A stretch of DNA of 64,000 nt from Physella acuta. Lineage: Eukaryota; Mollusca; Gastropoda; Physidae. Positions within the stretch are counted from its first letter, which is position 1; the number at the start of each line of letters is the position of its first letter. Location: contig NW_026731985.1 in the NCBI RefSeq assembly GCF_028476545.1, positions 284,501-348,500 on the forward strand, in the 5' to 3' direction. Under the pieces are notes generated by a model, which was given only the letters and a program-made list of their open reading frames with translations, ran no database searches and was not told where the DNA came from. This document shows positions 12,306-25,800 of this stretch, one piece after another. A program made the position numbers and the translations under genes.

Positions 12306-12776
12306 TCACACGCACACATACACACAAAGGCATAAAAGATTTTTTTTTAAAGAGCAATAGTTGTAACAAAAACATAATATAGAGACAGCTAAAGTGTAAA
12401 GTTGAAGCAAAAATTCCACCAGTATCCACAGTTTTGAAGCAGTTATTGTTTGAAATCCACAAGGAAAAAAAAATCTCTGCCAAAAGCCTTGAGCAGTGAC
12501 GTATGCCCGGGGTCTCTCATTATTCAATTCAAACTCCCCACGCTCATACGTATTGCGTGGAGCGGTGACCGCGCGCATAGCCTCAAAGAAAAAAGTCTGT
12601 TCTCGATAGAAACGGGTAAGTGAGCCAAATTCTCTGCCGGTGATTTCGGTGCAGTACGGGGTGTTTGGGTACACAACATGAAACATCGCCCCCTCGCTCT
12701 GACATTTCCACACAGCACCCATCATATTTCGAGCTGAAAGTCCCAGCAGAAACTCACTTGACAAGCCGGGAAGCAT
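12306..12776 (-). CDS. Unrecognised open reading frame (low support)
   Basis: A minus-strand frame of 156 codons from an ATG at 12776. The first 95 or so residues (12480-12776) lie in sequence with balanced composition and CpG sites, unlike the surrounding AT-rich arrays. They contain a Cys/Arg/Phe-rich mix such as SARNMMGAVW and EITGREFGSL. I recognise no domain. The C-terminal third runs into AT-rich, CA-repeat sequence and is probably not coding. It may be an exon, a transposon remnant or chance. No flanking exons were found. Confidence 0.18.
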   Translation of the reverse strand: MLPGLSSEFLLGLSARNMMGAVWKCQSEGAMFHVVYPNTPYCTEITGREFGSLTRFYREQTFFFEAMRAVTAPRNTYERGEFELNNERPRAYVTAQGFWQRFFFPCGFQTITASKLWILVEFLLQLYTLAVSILCFCYNYCSLKKNLLCLCVYVCV

Positions 12777-13080
12777 GGCAACAATTTTTACGGGATGCCC
12801 TCTTCAAGTGTGCTGCTCTTTCGGCTCCCTCAGCACTTGGGTGCAGGGGAAATATCTTGCTGGAAAGGTGAATGGTAGTAGAGATTTTTTTACTGCTAGC
12901 CCTAAGTAGCTGTTCTCACACTTGAGTAATAAATCCTCGACCATTGTCGTGGATAGTACCAGTGGCGGAGCTAGAAAAAAAAAGGCTCCCCTGAAAAAAT
13001 TGTTTGTGTTTCTCATTGGCCCTACAAAAGCATGTCTCAATGCACAGCGGAGTAGGCATGGAGTTATTGTGGGCACCTTT

Positions 13081-13330
13081 TATCATGATATAAATGTAAT
13101 TTTATGATGTAAATTTAATTTTATCATGATATAAATGTAATTTTATGATGTAAATTTAATTTTATCATGATATAAATGTAATTTTATCGTGATATAAATG
13201 TAATTTTATCGTGATATAAATGTAATTTTATCGTGATATAAATGTAATTTTATAACGATATGAATGTAATTTTATAATGATATAAATGTAATTTTATCAT
13301 GATATAAATGTAAATTTATCATGATATATG
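13081..13330. repeat. AT-rich minisatellite, about 22-bp unit, about 11 copies
   Basis: GATATAAATGTAATTTTATC plus AT or GT repeats at 22 bp, with some units shortened to TGATGTAAATTTAAT. Confidence 0.92.
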
Positions 13331-13984
13331 AAGAAAGTTTACCGCCCCCCCGGACGAAATGGAATTTATATAGAAAATATATCCTTTTAACAGTGTCCGC
13401 CCCCCCCCCCCCCAAAAAAAAATTTCAAGTGTCACCTCCCCCCCCCCCCCCCCCGGAGAAAATAGTCTGGTGGAAGAAACACTGTTCCGGAGTCGAATGC
13501 CGAGTGTGTCTAGAATCCTGTCTGGAATCGTGTGGTACTATTGTTTTTTCAAGCATGAAGTAGCATAGCCACTTCCGGCATTAAAATCACTTTACTGAAC
13601 CTGCACATGCTATATCATGTACATAAGAAAGACAGCATTTCAGTTAAAACATTATTAACTGCTAGTGGTAACGTGATGAAATGTTGTTTTTTTAAAAGAT
13701 GAATTAAATCAAGAACAGGAAATGAATAATAATTAAACGAAACAAATAAAATTGAAAAGATAAGTGCAGGTACAGGCATGGTATACAATGGGGTGAGATT
13801 GGCGGGAGAGGGTACTAGGGGGGGGGGGGGGACGAGACGTTGTGTGGGGATATTAAAAGATAATCCAGTCGGCTCTACGGAAGTGCAAACTTGATAGAGA
13901 TAATTAAACCTGCGCTCATTAGCTAGGTAAATATCCACAATGAACTTGCGAAAGCGGTGGCGTCACTGTGACATAAGATTATTG
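13331..13984. other. Intergenic DNA with poly-C and poly-G runs
   Basis: Poly-C runs near 13399-13413 and 13438-13454 and a poly-G run near 13819-13831 sit in otherwise ordinary sequence. Small proline- or glycine-rich frames across them are artefacts. No gene seen. Confidence 0.5.
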
Positions 13985-14100
13985 TAAAGGCTAATTAATT
14001 AGCAGGCACTCGAGGTATTGTACATTTTAATTAGCAGCCACTAGATTATTGAAACTGTTAATTAGCAATTACTAGTATTGTAAATTTTATTTATCGCTCA
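13985..14100. repeat. Tandem repeat, about 40-bp unit, about 3 copies
   Basis: TTAATTAGCAG followed by a CACT-AG and TATTG element recurs three times with a period of about 40 bp. Confidence 0.6.
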
Positions 14101-15000
14101 CTGGAAAGATCAAATAATTATTTTCTTTAAAAGATCTGAAAACAAATAATCAGTAATTTTTCTTATTTCACGAGACACGTTTAGATCTATATTGCGTTGG
14201 AATAGTTCCATTCGTTTTCACACAAACCAAGGCGCCAGGCTGTTCTCAATGATTTTCGTGAAGCAAAAAAAAAAAAGTAATATTGAAAAACAAAACAGAT
14301 GAATAATTTTCAGATATATAAGTGATTTAGTTTTCTTTTTCTTATAAACGTACAATGACCATTGTAGAATTCTTATTTTTTAAATCAGAACTAGTCTGCT
14401 AACCAAAAATAACGATATGTTGAAACAAATTTTTGTAAATGGAATAAAGTTAATTGACGCCTGGACTAAAAGACTTAAAACAAGATTTTTCTAGCCCATG
14501 GTTATTGTCTACGATAAAATTATATAAATATGGATGTTATAAATATGGAATAAAGTGAGAATACTAGGCGGTGGGCGGCTGGTTTATCGCTGTGTGGTAG
14601 TATATGGCCATGTCAAGTAACACCGCATGTGATTTATTTTTATTTAGTTAATTTTTTTTTATTAATTTTTATGTACAGTAGTGTATTTATCTAGTTTATT
14701 TTCTACACAATATAGCTCTTAAGTCAACTTGACCTTTGACCCCCAGCACATGGTAGTCCTATGTTATTTTGATATAAACATTGACGTGTAACCCAGCCCA
14801 GGCTTGACATTCATTCACTCTTTTTAAACATGTGCTCCAGCCTAATATCAAATGGCGGTACCCTGACATTTTAATGAAGTAAATTTAAAATCTCGTGGCG
14901 TCTAGGGGGCTGGCCTATTCTCATATCTTTAACCTATACACTTGATATTTACCAATGAAGTAGCTGGAACTTGAAAAATGTGACCCAGGGCCATGATGCA

Positions 15001-15003
<3 letters not shown>
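14101..15003. other. AT-rich intergenic DNA, no gene seen
   Basis: No coding frame, terminal repeat or tandem array that I can support. Confidence 0.45.

Positions 15004-15070
<67 letters not shown>
15004..15070. repeat. (TA)n microsatellite
   Basis: About 67 bp of alternating TA. Unlike the other two upstream tracts it is not inside a recognisable MITE. Confidence 0.95.
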
Positions 15071-15073
<3 letters not shown>

Positions 15074-16289
15074 AGTGAAATCTAAGGATTTAAAAATTAA
15101 AGTTAACATTGCACTGTGAGCAAATCAAACAAATGTAAGATAATACATTTACATTATTTTAAAAATCTTAATAAGGTATCTTAAAACAATAACAGGCTCT
15201 TAGGTTAGTAAACATGGGGTAACAATATGTTGGTGCTAAAATTTGAAAACATGTGTAAATCGGTCATCTTTGTGGCGTCGCGCTTAGTTTGTCCATTTTC
15301 TGTTTACCACCGTTACCCAATGGTCACATGGTGCCACAAATTCCCGACCCCCCCCCCCCCCTCACAAATGACGTCGCACTTCAGTTTACCTCCATTTTAT
15401 GAAAATTTAATATTTACAAAAAAAAAAAAGTTAAGTCTCTTCTAAAATAAAAATCCTTTTAAATGAAAAATAAAAACCTGACAAGATTTAACTGAAAAAT
15501 ATATTACTTTTTTACCCTGTCCCCATTCTCGTAAGTTGTCACACTTTACCCCCACCCCCTTCATTTTATAAGTGTGGCTTCATTTAGATATGATACCTAT
15601 AGAGATTTCATAAGTGGTTTTGAAAAACCCTAGCTCACCTGATTTATTAAGTAATCTTGACGGCTTAATCTTGTCATATAACTTTTATTATTGAATATAT
15701 TATTCCTTCATGAAAGTTTAAATGCATAATTTAATATTCAACTTAGATTGAAAATTGGATATTCGCGCGTCGTCATCTGAAATGCACTGATCTGGAAAGT
15801 TTGAAAGAAATCGTTCCATCAGAAATGGGTCAACATTGAATTACAAGATTCGACTAGACTAGCAATAATGAATGTTATTTCATCACCAATGGTAGACACA
15901 GGTTCAAAGTCTAGAATAGACATAGCAGTATTTACCAAATTTCAAGTGGCCCCCGCCCCGCCCCCCCCCCCCCCGAGAAAAAAGTCTAGAAGGTTCCAAG
16001 TTCCCTCGCCTGCCATGCATCAAGCCAAAAAGTGTAACCACTATGGCCAATTAGCTCTGACAATAAAAAATAATCATAAAATAAATATATAATAAGGAGT
16101 TCTCAAAGTCCAGTTTCTGCTTCTTTTGTCTAAACTTGTTAACTAATTATTCTTATGATGGTGAAAATGGGTGGATCTAAATTTTCTGAGAAACTAAAGA
16201 TACCACGCTTTAGACATGCGAAAACATGCCACACATCCATTTGTAGTCATTACTGATGCCCGATCACCATTCTGATGATGGACTTAATG
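15071..16289. other. Intergenic DNA with degenerate poly-C dispersed repeats
   Basis: A poly-C run followed by a GTCGCACTTCAG-like block and CCATTTTATGAAAA occurs at 15348-15410. A related block with CCCCCTTCATTTTATAAGTG occurs near 15550. Similar blocks occur near 22510 and 35630, suggesting an old dispersed repeat. A third poly-C run is near 15959-15974. No gene seen. Confidence 0.4.
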
Positions 16290-16510
16290 ATAATTTGTAT
16301 GTGAATGTGCGCAAGAGAGTGATTGTGTTTGTGCCTGTTGTGTGTATGCGCGTGTGTGCGAGTGTGTGTGTGTGCAAGTGTGTCTGTACAAGAGTCATAG
16401 AGTATGTATGAGTGTGTTCGCGAGTGTGTGTGTTTGTATGAGTGTGTGTGTTTGTATGAGTGTGTGTGTTTGCGCGAATATTTGTGTACGGATATGCGTG
16501 TGTGTCCTTT
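16290..16510. repeat. GT-rich microsatellite / degenerate minisatellite
   Basis: GTGTGTGT tracts interrupted by GAGTGTGTGTGTTTGTAT-type units, plus-strand G+T rich. Confidence 0.85.
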
Positions 16511-16883
16511 TACAGTGAGATAAGAATGTATTGATGTGTTACAATTTTTTCCAGCATTCGTTCGAAGTCAGTCTACACTGGTTGTTGTCTTGAGACAATT
16601 TCTCGCTCCAGTAGATCTCATTCTCCTCTCGTACGGCGGCGATGATTTAGTGAGCAGTCAGTTCCATGCAACACCTCTGTTGTGAGACTTCAATCACTTA
16701 GACACTGGTTCACTTAAGCAAAACCCGCGGCCCAGTTAATATTTGCTTGTCTGTCTCTTACTCGAGAAAACAAGAAAACTTAGCGGTTCTAAATATAGTT
16801 AGCAGAATGCTGCTTTGAAAAGAACGGCAGAGGCGTAGCGACCCCTCCCGGCGCCCGGGGCGAACTTTCAGTCTGGCGCCCCC

Positions 16884-16996
<113 letters not shown>

Positions 16997-17598
16997 TGTG
17001 TGTGTGCAACAGTCCATGACATTCAGATTAGAATTTTAGCGGCGATAAAATGCGTATTAACATTCTAAGTTGATGTGGAATTCAAATGCATTGTCAAGGA
17101 AGGAAATCGTTTGAAATAGAGATGAGGGAGGCTGGATTATTAGGGTTCGATCTTCATAAAAATCAAGTGAGTTGACGAAGTGTTGCCTACGTTTGTGTTC
17201 CTTATGAAGCCAAAACGAATAAAAAGAAGAAAATCAAAAGAGCTTAGAACAGTGGGTTCCATCGAACCCAAGAGGTTAGGTAATTCAATCTTAGGGCTTC
17301 CGCGGAGGTCAAGACACACCCGACTCATATGATTCACGATCGGATTTTGTCAATGTGGACGATACAACTATTAAGAAGGGTTCGGTGATTGCGCATATAA
17401 AACGGGTGGGGTTCGGTACTCCAAAAAGTTAAGAACCATTGCTTTAGAGTGTACTTTGTAGAAGGTGCAACCCGATTTGGTCTACTTTTGGTCGTGTCTT
17501 TAGAACAATTTCGATAATACCTATATTACAATTTTAAATTATCACTTAGGTTAACCAAAGTGTTATGAAAACAAGGTAATTAAAAAGTCTAGTGACAA

Positions 17599-18256
17599 TT
17601 TTAGCGCAATTTCCTTATGTTATCTAAAAATAGCTCTGTCGTAGCGTAAATCAAGAGCAGGGTTAGTAAAACCATTGGTTAGTTATTAAAACGTTTTTTA
17701 TTAATTTTTTTTCAGTATTTTACATGTTTTATTTACAATAGAGTTACATGACTAAAAACCATTGCGCGCCTAGCTGCCGAACGTGATGGCGCAGCTATTG
17801 AACGTGATGACGCGTGTGGTGTGGTTGGATAAACATGCCTACTAATTCGGTCCAAATTTTAATTAATTCAAAAAAAAATTTGTGACCGAACGAAAGGATA
17901 TTTTTTTCTTCGGCAATATTGTTCTAAATTATGGCAGGAATCGATTGGTAAATGTTTCAAGTCGCTAAGTGGTCTGGTTGCCGAGATATGGGCCAAAAAC
18001 TGCATTTTTTCGAGTTTTTTTTGGCTTTTCCGGGAAATCCATGAAAGAAACCCGGAATTTTTATGGCCTATGTTCATCCTCGTAACTTGCTTAACATAAT
18101 TGCTTTTGGAACTAGTCCTCGATATTGCTTCGTTGAGGAGGAGATACGACTTAAAGCTGCGGACACACATCCATCCATCCATTCATTCATACATTCATAC
18201 ATCCAGAAATGACGGGTTAATAAACGCAATTCTCCAGAATGGAAATTGCGCTAAAA
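17599..18256. mobile_element. Nested inverted-repeat element
   Basis: TTTTAGCGCAATTTCC at 17599-17614 is exactly the reverse complement of GGAAATTGCGCTAAAA at 18241-18256. The 658 bp between them includes GTTGCCGAGATATGGGCC and a (CATT/CATC)n tail at 18163-18206. I could not find a longer target duplication; a TA lies symmetrically at both ends, which would fit a Tc1/mariner-like MITE, but the class is uncertain. It sits wholly inside the 16828-19078 element. Confidence 0.6.
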
Positions 18257-18599
18257 ATGAATAAAAAATTATCTATTCAGTACAATATACTAATTTTCTT
18301 TTCTCTTAAAATTTTGGCAAAGAGTGTCGCTATACACCCACCCGCTTCGACAGTCTGCTATTTTATCGAACGAATAGCGATACAAGAATCCGTGATATTT
18401 AGTTCTCTTTAATGAAGTGATCAAGGTTAGATATAATGCAATCAAGTAAAAGTATCTAATCTCTTACGTTGAAGTTGAGAGAATCGTAAGAATCTTACAA
18501 AGAACTAGTCGCTTTATTACTTAGCAAAACTAAGTAGTGAAATCGTACATTAAGTGTTAATTCAATTGATCTCTTTTCTAAGTGTCAAAAGATTTATCT

Positions 18600-18860
18600 A
18601 GCAACCGATCCAGTAAAAATCCTGCGGTTTTTTGCTGGTGAAAAAGCGCCCCCACCCAACCACCATCTTGGACAAAAAAGGGAGAGCGGATTTTAAACGT
18701 CACTAACTCTTTTTTTTATGTTACACAATACGCTTTAGTACAATAGGTTTCTTTTTTTGAGTCATTCCGGTGTGAATTTTTACGATTTTAGTCTTGGAAA
18801 AAGCGCCCCCCCCCCCCCCATCTAGGAAGCTGGAAAGCGGTTTTTCCGGTCACTGTTTCT
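18600..18860. repeat. Twofold internal repeat of the hAT-type element
   Basis: AAAGCGCCCCC...CCATCT followed by GGAAAGCGG or GAGAGCGG and a GTCACT block occurs twice, about 170 bp apart. Confidence 0.55.
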
Positions 18861-19086
18861 TAAGGTTATACGTTTTACAGTTACTTAATCAAGGTAGAAA
18901 ACAGTTAAATCAGTATGTAAAGGCTCACAGCCGTTACATTTCTTTACTTTGACTGTATATAATTCAAAACTGCACCTTAAAATGAGCTTTTAACATTATT
19001 TTCTACCCCTTTTGGCGCCCCCCGAGGGTCGGCGCCCGGGGCGGCCGCCCTCCCCGCCCTCCCCTAGCTACGCCTCTGAAGAACGG

Positions 19087-19877
19087 GAAAAAAAACTTCA
19101 GAGATCACAAAAAAATATAGGCCTACCTATAATTTTAAAAAAAGAGGAGGGGGGGGGGGGTAAAGGGCGGTCGTAAACCTCATAGGTGGGATGCGAAAAA
19201 AAAAAAGACGTTTCGAATGCTTAAATACGGTATTCTGCATACATTTGTGGTAAAATCGTCACAAAAAACCCATAAAAAATGACATAAACAAACAAACAAA
19301 CAACGTTCCGTCTTTTACGGACGACACCCTTAAGATCATTAATAAATTTGTACAACATGCATATCTCTTCATTCAACATGCATGTAGTCTTTGGTATTTT
19401 GCATGAACAACAGCGGCGGGTGTTTGTCCTAAATAAAGTATTATAATTATAGTTATGTGAGTGACCTAGGTCTAGTAATTTTTTAGTTTTCTTTGTTTAT
19501 GTAAATCTGTCAGCTTTTAGTTTTAGTTTATTTTGCCATTATCTTCATATTTAAGGTTAGATTAGTTTATAATACATTTTTTTTTAAAAAGTGTACGCCT
19601 GGCATAGACATCTATTATTATTTTACGCAAACAGAATTTAAGTTACACATTTTAAGCTGTACGAATTTAACCTGTAACCCATATTATTTTATTTACACCA
19701 CGCGACTTTTGTCCTATTTTAAAAAATGAATTACTAGGCCTAAAAGTTAACAAAATCAAAATGAATGGAACTAGAATTTTAATTTCGTTAAAAACTTACG
19801 TATTTTCCCGTTCAATTTTGTTAGAGCGACTTGGGTACTCCGAATTGTGGGATATCTGACGTCATTAAAATATAAAA
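19087..19877. other. Upstream region of SF3B1
   Basis: Mostly AT-rich unique DNA with a poly-G run near 19149 and a CAAA tetramer run near 19290. No other gene is seen. The last 80 bp before the SF3B1 start are the likely proximal promoter or 5' UTR. Confidence 0.5.
19857..19864 (+). promoter_or_regulatory. Palindromic CRE (TGACGTCA) before SF3B1
   Basis: A perfect cAMP-response element lies 13 bases upstream of the SF3B1 start codon. CREB/ATF factors bind this palindrome, and CREs are common close to start sites of housekeeping genes. It may lie within the 5' UTR. TATAAAA at 19871 is too close to the ATG to serve as the TATA box for this start. Confidence 0.45.
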
Positions 19878-22800
19878 ATGGCTGCCACAACACATGAAGG
19901 TAAATTACATGGGCCTACCTAAAACGAAGTTAAATTCTAGAATTAAGTATTATTCAGCTAATAAAAGTCATTTCTTCTTAAACTATTAGAAGTAAACAAA
20001 CCATACAGCTATTAAATTCAGTTGAGGTTTTGCGTATGGATCTGTAAAAACTAGAGTCACGAAGCCGAACATTGAACATTTTTTTTTATTTTTATAAAAT
20101 TTTACATCATGGAATGATGCCTGGCATTATGATGGGGGCTGGTTCTATTATTTTTTAAATGGTCTTCTTCGCTACTTGTTGGTGTCAAAAAAAAAATTAA
20201 ATCCATTAGGGCCCAGAACTATAATCTATGCACTTAAATGTATAGGCCTAAGCCTGAACCTCATTCTTCTGCATGTTTTTTTCGAAGTGACTATTCGGAA
20301 AAAGAATTTTCTCCTCAACGTCTCCGTCTCCACTGAGATCTAGTCGGCAAAAGATAGTTCTGTGCATCTGCAGTGACTTAGGGCTAGGATTAGGGTTAGG
20401 GAAAGGATTGGGGTTAGGGCGGGTTCTGCGGTTATAAACACAAGCATGCGCAGTACCATCGAAAACATCACAGTGATGGCAAGTCGTAGTTTCTCTCCAT
20501 TGTGCATGCGTATCTTTTTCCGGCTAGCATTGGCCTATTTTTTTAGGTCGCAATGGACCACCACTGACTGAACTCCTGTTTTTGTTTGTTTAGTTAAGAG
20601 TTTTTAGACTTGAGTTAGGCCTAACCATTTTGCAATCCACAAAAAAAAAAAAGCTAGATTCCTACATAGTTTATTCAAAAACCTAGTCTGTCATCTGGTA
20701 GCAGATCCAAAATTAGTAAAGTACCTCTGACCACAATTGCTAGCAGATTCTGGTTAGTTTTGGTTTATGCTGAAAAAGTGGCAGGGGTCCTCACTAGACA
20801 GACATTTAGATGAAAATATCAAAATTATTTTAGCTTATTTATGAAAAAATCCACTTTTCAATTTAACACCCATTTACCTAATATAAAAAAAAAATTATGC
20901 TCTTTCATTCTTTGCCAGAAAGATAGGCAGTTTTTGGTTGTTATGTTATTCAAGAAGCAGTAGGTCCTATTCTCTGATGACTCATCAAGTCTCTGCATTA
21001 AAAACTAAATACCAGCTAAATTTTTAACACTATTGTTCCCACCTTTGTCCCAATGCTAAAATACAAAAGTATTATTATTCAACTGAGAAATAGTGAACTG
21101 TTACCTAATTTTTTGTATAATTTTCTTGCTAATTCAACTAGGCCTACAGCATTGTTTTTTTTAAAACCTTTTATATGGATGTAGATTCTTTAAATGACTA
21201 AATATGAAGAAACATTTAAAAAAGGTGTGTTTGTGACACAAAAAACGGAAAAATCTGGGAGAGCTAGAAAATAAATTCCAGATTTAATTGTAATTAACAA
21301 GCTGACCTGCGACGTAGCATATGCAGCTATCTAGTTGTTTTATTTTCTACTTATCAACAATTCATAATTTGTGAATTCGACACTACCCCCTCCCCCCCCC
21401 CACCCCGCCCAGTTAAAGCAGCCGTTTACAGATGACAATGAAAATATCAAGCAGAACTTATCTCCCCTTAGTTTCAAATTGTCACTTATTCGAACTGTCT
21501 CTACTATTGTAAACATTCGGGTGAACCATAGCTCACCTGACAGGTGGGGGTGATGGTAATAGCGATATACCTAGAAAGCGGGGTAGGAATGGCTAAGCTG
21601 CGTCGTGTCTCGTATGGTCCCCATGAAGAGATTTATATATATAGATTCATCAACCTTAAAGTTAATATTAAAATCTTTTATTCCTAGTTTACTTATTTAC
21701 TAAAAAATGACTCACTATTTATATTTTTTGTAGAGATTGAAGAGACTGTGCGTAATTTACAAGCTAAGAAACAAAACTTGTTAAAGGATAAAGAAGAGGA
21801 AAGAGTTGGATTAGGCTCTGAAGGACATTTTGATACAGATATTTATGGAGGCAGTCGATATGATGGAGGATATGTCACTTCTATTGCAGCCAATGATGAT
21901 GTTGATGTAAGTTTTTAAAAATTGAAGTTATGTAACTTTGCATTTCTTTATAAGTATATAAATAGAATTGAGTTAAATGTTGAATAATGCATAACATTTG
22001 TTTTCTTCATGGATAATACTTTGACCTACACATTTTTGATACTGACTTCTGTATGGACAATAGTTTTAAGCAATCATCTATCATGTTATGTTTGCTGCTG
22101 ATCACTGATGAAAATTGCCATTCATAACATTCAATACTACAAGAACAAAGAATTTGATGAAATAGCTTAACTAATTTTTAGTACTATTTTGTTATTTATG
22201 AACTAACACTATTTTTAAAATTCTAGGATGATGATGATGTCACACAAGTTTATCAAAAAAAATCAAACTACACAGCCCCACTTAACCTTCTTCATGAAAC
22301 TGCTAATGATCAGGTTAGAATTCCTTAATAATATTCAGTCTTATAATTAGTTTGGGATCATCCACAATTGATGTCATGCTCTGATGACATTTTCTCCCCC
22401 CTTGCAGAATAGATTTTTGCTACTTGAATTTTATTTTAAACATTACTGAGCTGGCTCAAGATTAAGTAATGATGTTGACCAGTTTTTAATACAACTTATT
22501 GCACAGTTGCAAAATTAAGTACTTACCCCCACCCCCTCTAATGGAAGTGTGACCTTATTTCTTATATGACCCATGGTCTGTTCTAATATTTTTCTGATTA
22601 AATTATAAAATTTATGATTGTTTTTATGCCTAGACGCTGAAATGCTAAATTTAAAGAAAATATTTATAACTCATTTAGGATTTTGACCCTATGGCGGAAC
22701 ACAGAATTCCTAAAATTGCTGACAGAGAGGATGAATATAGGGCAAGGCGTAGGAATATGATAATTTCTCCTGACAGATATGATCCTTTTGCTCAAGGTAA

Positions 22801-25800
22801 TGTATCTTATTCAAATAAATACATAGATTTCTTAGTTTTTTAGATACATTCTTTGTTTTGGATATTATGGTTTGATGTGAATATAGTTTCCATATAGACT
22901 TTGATGTACAGTAGTGGAGCCCCAACACAGACTATGCGAGCTTTTTGTTAACACAAACATTTTCTGCAATCTCTTGACTGCACGGTTCTCCCACTCTAGA
23001 TACCTTCCTTCAGCTGGCATCTACTTCCAACCTGTAGCTACTGAAATATATTATGAACAAACAAAATTTGAACAATGAAGAGCATTTTCCGACTACCATT
23101 TATACATTACAAGTCATGAAACTAGATGAATTATTTGTATAAATGCATCAAAAACCCTTGATTTTAGTTTTGTTTACAGTTATATGGTTGTTTGTAAACT
23201 TAGTGTGATGTTTTATTGACTACCTGAAACCACGTCTAATACCAGTCCAACCTTTCCTTCTTAGCCATGTTCAAATGACGATGTTGATCAAGTGATTGCC
23301 TGAAAGCTCACCATAGCTTCATGGGTTTACTCTGACTCCATTTGTATGCAATTTGTGAGAGTGTCATTAGTTTACAAACAAAAATGCAACTTTAAGTATA
23401 AGAAAATCTGGAAGCATATAAATCTATATGCAGAGTCATATAAAATATTAGCTGATTCAAGACAATATTTGGGTTTATAAAAAAAAAATCGCAAAACACT
23501 AAAAGAATATATGGAAGTTGATTGTGTGCTGTTATCGCCCAGGTCATAGTCCTTACATCACTAAACTAATAATAGACTAATTTTAGGGATGCTGCCTCAT
23601 ATGTTTACAGTCTGATCAATCCCAGAGCTCAACAACCTGAAAGCGTACGTATATATAAGACAAGTAGTCAAGGGTTTGTTTAGTTTTGGCAAGCAAAACA
23701 TTTCTTGTTTTACCAACACTTGGAGCTGGTCAAAACAAGCCTAGTAGGTTAGGTCTAAAAGATTGGTGCTTGCTAAAACTAAATTTAAGAGAACATGAAC
23801 ATGTTAGCATCACACAAAGTTAATAACTGGGAAATATGCTTCTTCATTTGATGAAATCAGAAAGGGTTTAAACCTCCTTTGATACACCAAAGACATTTTT
23901 CACTGAACATAATGTGAACATATTTTTCAGAATGTGAACAGGTTTGGTTATTCAAATTTGGCCATAGTCTTATGGCAGTTAGTCAAAACTGTTCATGATG
24001 TGATGTCTAACAAAAAAACCAAAAAGAAACCAGTTTGATTATAAATATTAATGTATTTTTAATGTCACGCCTGTCGTGACTATTCTGCTTTCTACTTATA
24101 GGTGGAAAGACGCCAGATCCATTTCATGCAGGAAGAACGTATCAGGATGTCATGGCTGAAAGAGCTCTTCAAAAAGAGCAAGTAAGTAGCTATTGATACA
24201 AACTTTTTGCCACTTCATAGTATTGAATCACAAGTACAGTTTAGTATTGAACAATTTAGCTCTGATAGCTGATGGCTAATTTATTTAACGTTTTTGGTTA
24301 CACTGCGAAAAATATATTTTAAGTTACTGATAAGTGAAAGGCTTTGAAACTTACAAATGATAATAATTGAAATTATTTGTTGGAACAATTTTAAGTTTAG
24401 ATGTAGAAATTTAAGAAATAGAAGCAAGGTAACACTACAAGATTTTTTTTTTTTTTTTTTAAAGTTCAAACACTATCCCTTTATAATAAGTTGAGCTCTT
24501 CAATTTCTGGAAAGTAAAAATGACAGTTTGCATATAACCATTGTTTCTTGTGTGTGTGTTGTTTAAGATGTAAATAAATGTTTCACCTTAGGCTGGGCTG
24601 AGACAGCAGATGCAAGAGAAAGCTAAAGCAGGGGATTTGAGGGTTGTCAATGGTTCTGAGGCACAAAAGCAAACAGCAAAGCGGCGCAGGTGGGATCAAG
24701 CTGGAGGAGATGAAGCGCCATCTAAAAAGAAGTCATCATCATGGGATGCTGCTGAAGCCACCACCCCTTCCAACAGTCGCTGGGATGAAACCCCTGGTAA
24801 AGCCAAAGGTAAATATCTTTTTTTTTTTCTAAGGTGATGTTTTAGTTTTAACTGGGACTTTTTTCATATAAAAATATTTTTTTTTTGTAACAGGAGCAGA
24901 AACACCAGGTGCCACTCCAAGTTCTCGTGCATGGGATGCCACACCTGGACATGCAACTCCTGGTGCTGTGACTCCTGGAAGAGGGGAGGAAACTCCAGGT
25001 CACAAAGCCACACCCAGTGCTAGAAAAAATCGATGGGATGAAACTCCTAAAACAGAAAGAGGTTTGTATATTGTTTACTACTTTGTAAATTTTAAACCTT
25101 GATTTTTGTTAGATTATTATTATATTTTAACTAAAATAAATATACTGTTTAATATTAACATCACAGAAACCCCAAGTCATGGAAGTGGTTGGGCAGAAAC
25201 ACCCAAAACAGATAGAGGTGGGGACTTAATAGAGAGCACACCAACACCAGGTGCCAGCAAACGTAGATCTCGGTGGGATGAAACTCCAAGTGCTGCAACA
25301 CCTTCAGCCATGACTCCTAGCATGACTCCAGGTCAGATGACTCCAAGCATGACTCCAGGTGGTATGACACCGAGCATGACACCAAGTGGAGTTACACCCA
25401 CTGGGGCTAAAGCAATGGCCATGGCAACACCAACCCCAGGACACTTGATTTCAATGACCCCTGAACAGTTACAGGCCTTTTCTTGGCAGCGTGAAATTGA
25501 TGAAAGAAATCGTCCACTGTCTGACGATGAGCTTGAGGGCATGTTTCCTCCAGGATATAAGGTTACATTATTTTGCTGTTGCTCAAATTTCTTGTTTATA
25601 TATTTTTTTCTTAGCTAGCACGATTGAACAATTCAGTTTATCAGCATTTTAAGGATACAGTTTAAAATCACAATTTATATTTGCTATTTTCTGGTTCTGC
25701 TTCCCACAGATAAAAATCACAATTTATTTTTGCTATTTTCAGGTTCTGCCTCCCCCAGCTGGTTATGTTCCCATTCGGACACCAGCTCGTAAATTGTTAG

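Noticed and set aside
12961-13030. CAGTGGCGGAGCTAG as the left end of another hAT-type element
   Set aside because: No matching inverted right end or 8-bp duplication found nearby, so at most a fragment.
13321-13563. Proline-rich frame over poly-C runs
   Set aside because: Produced by homopolymer C tracts; no coding support.
19871-19877. TATAAAA as the SF3B1 TATA box
   Set aside because: It directly abuts the start codon; a TATA box here would start transcription downstream of the ATG.
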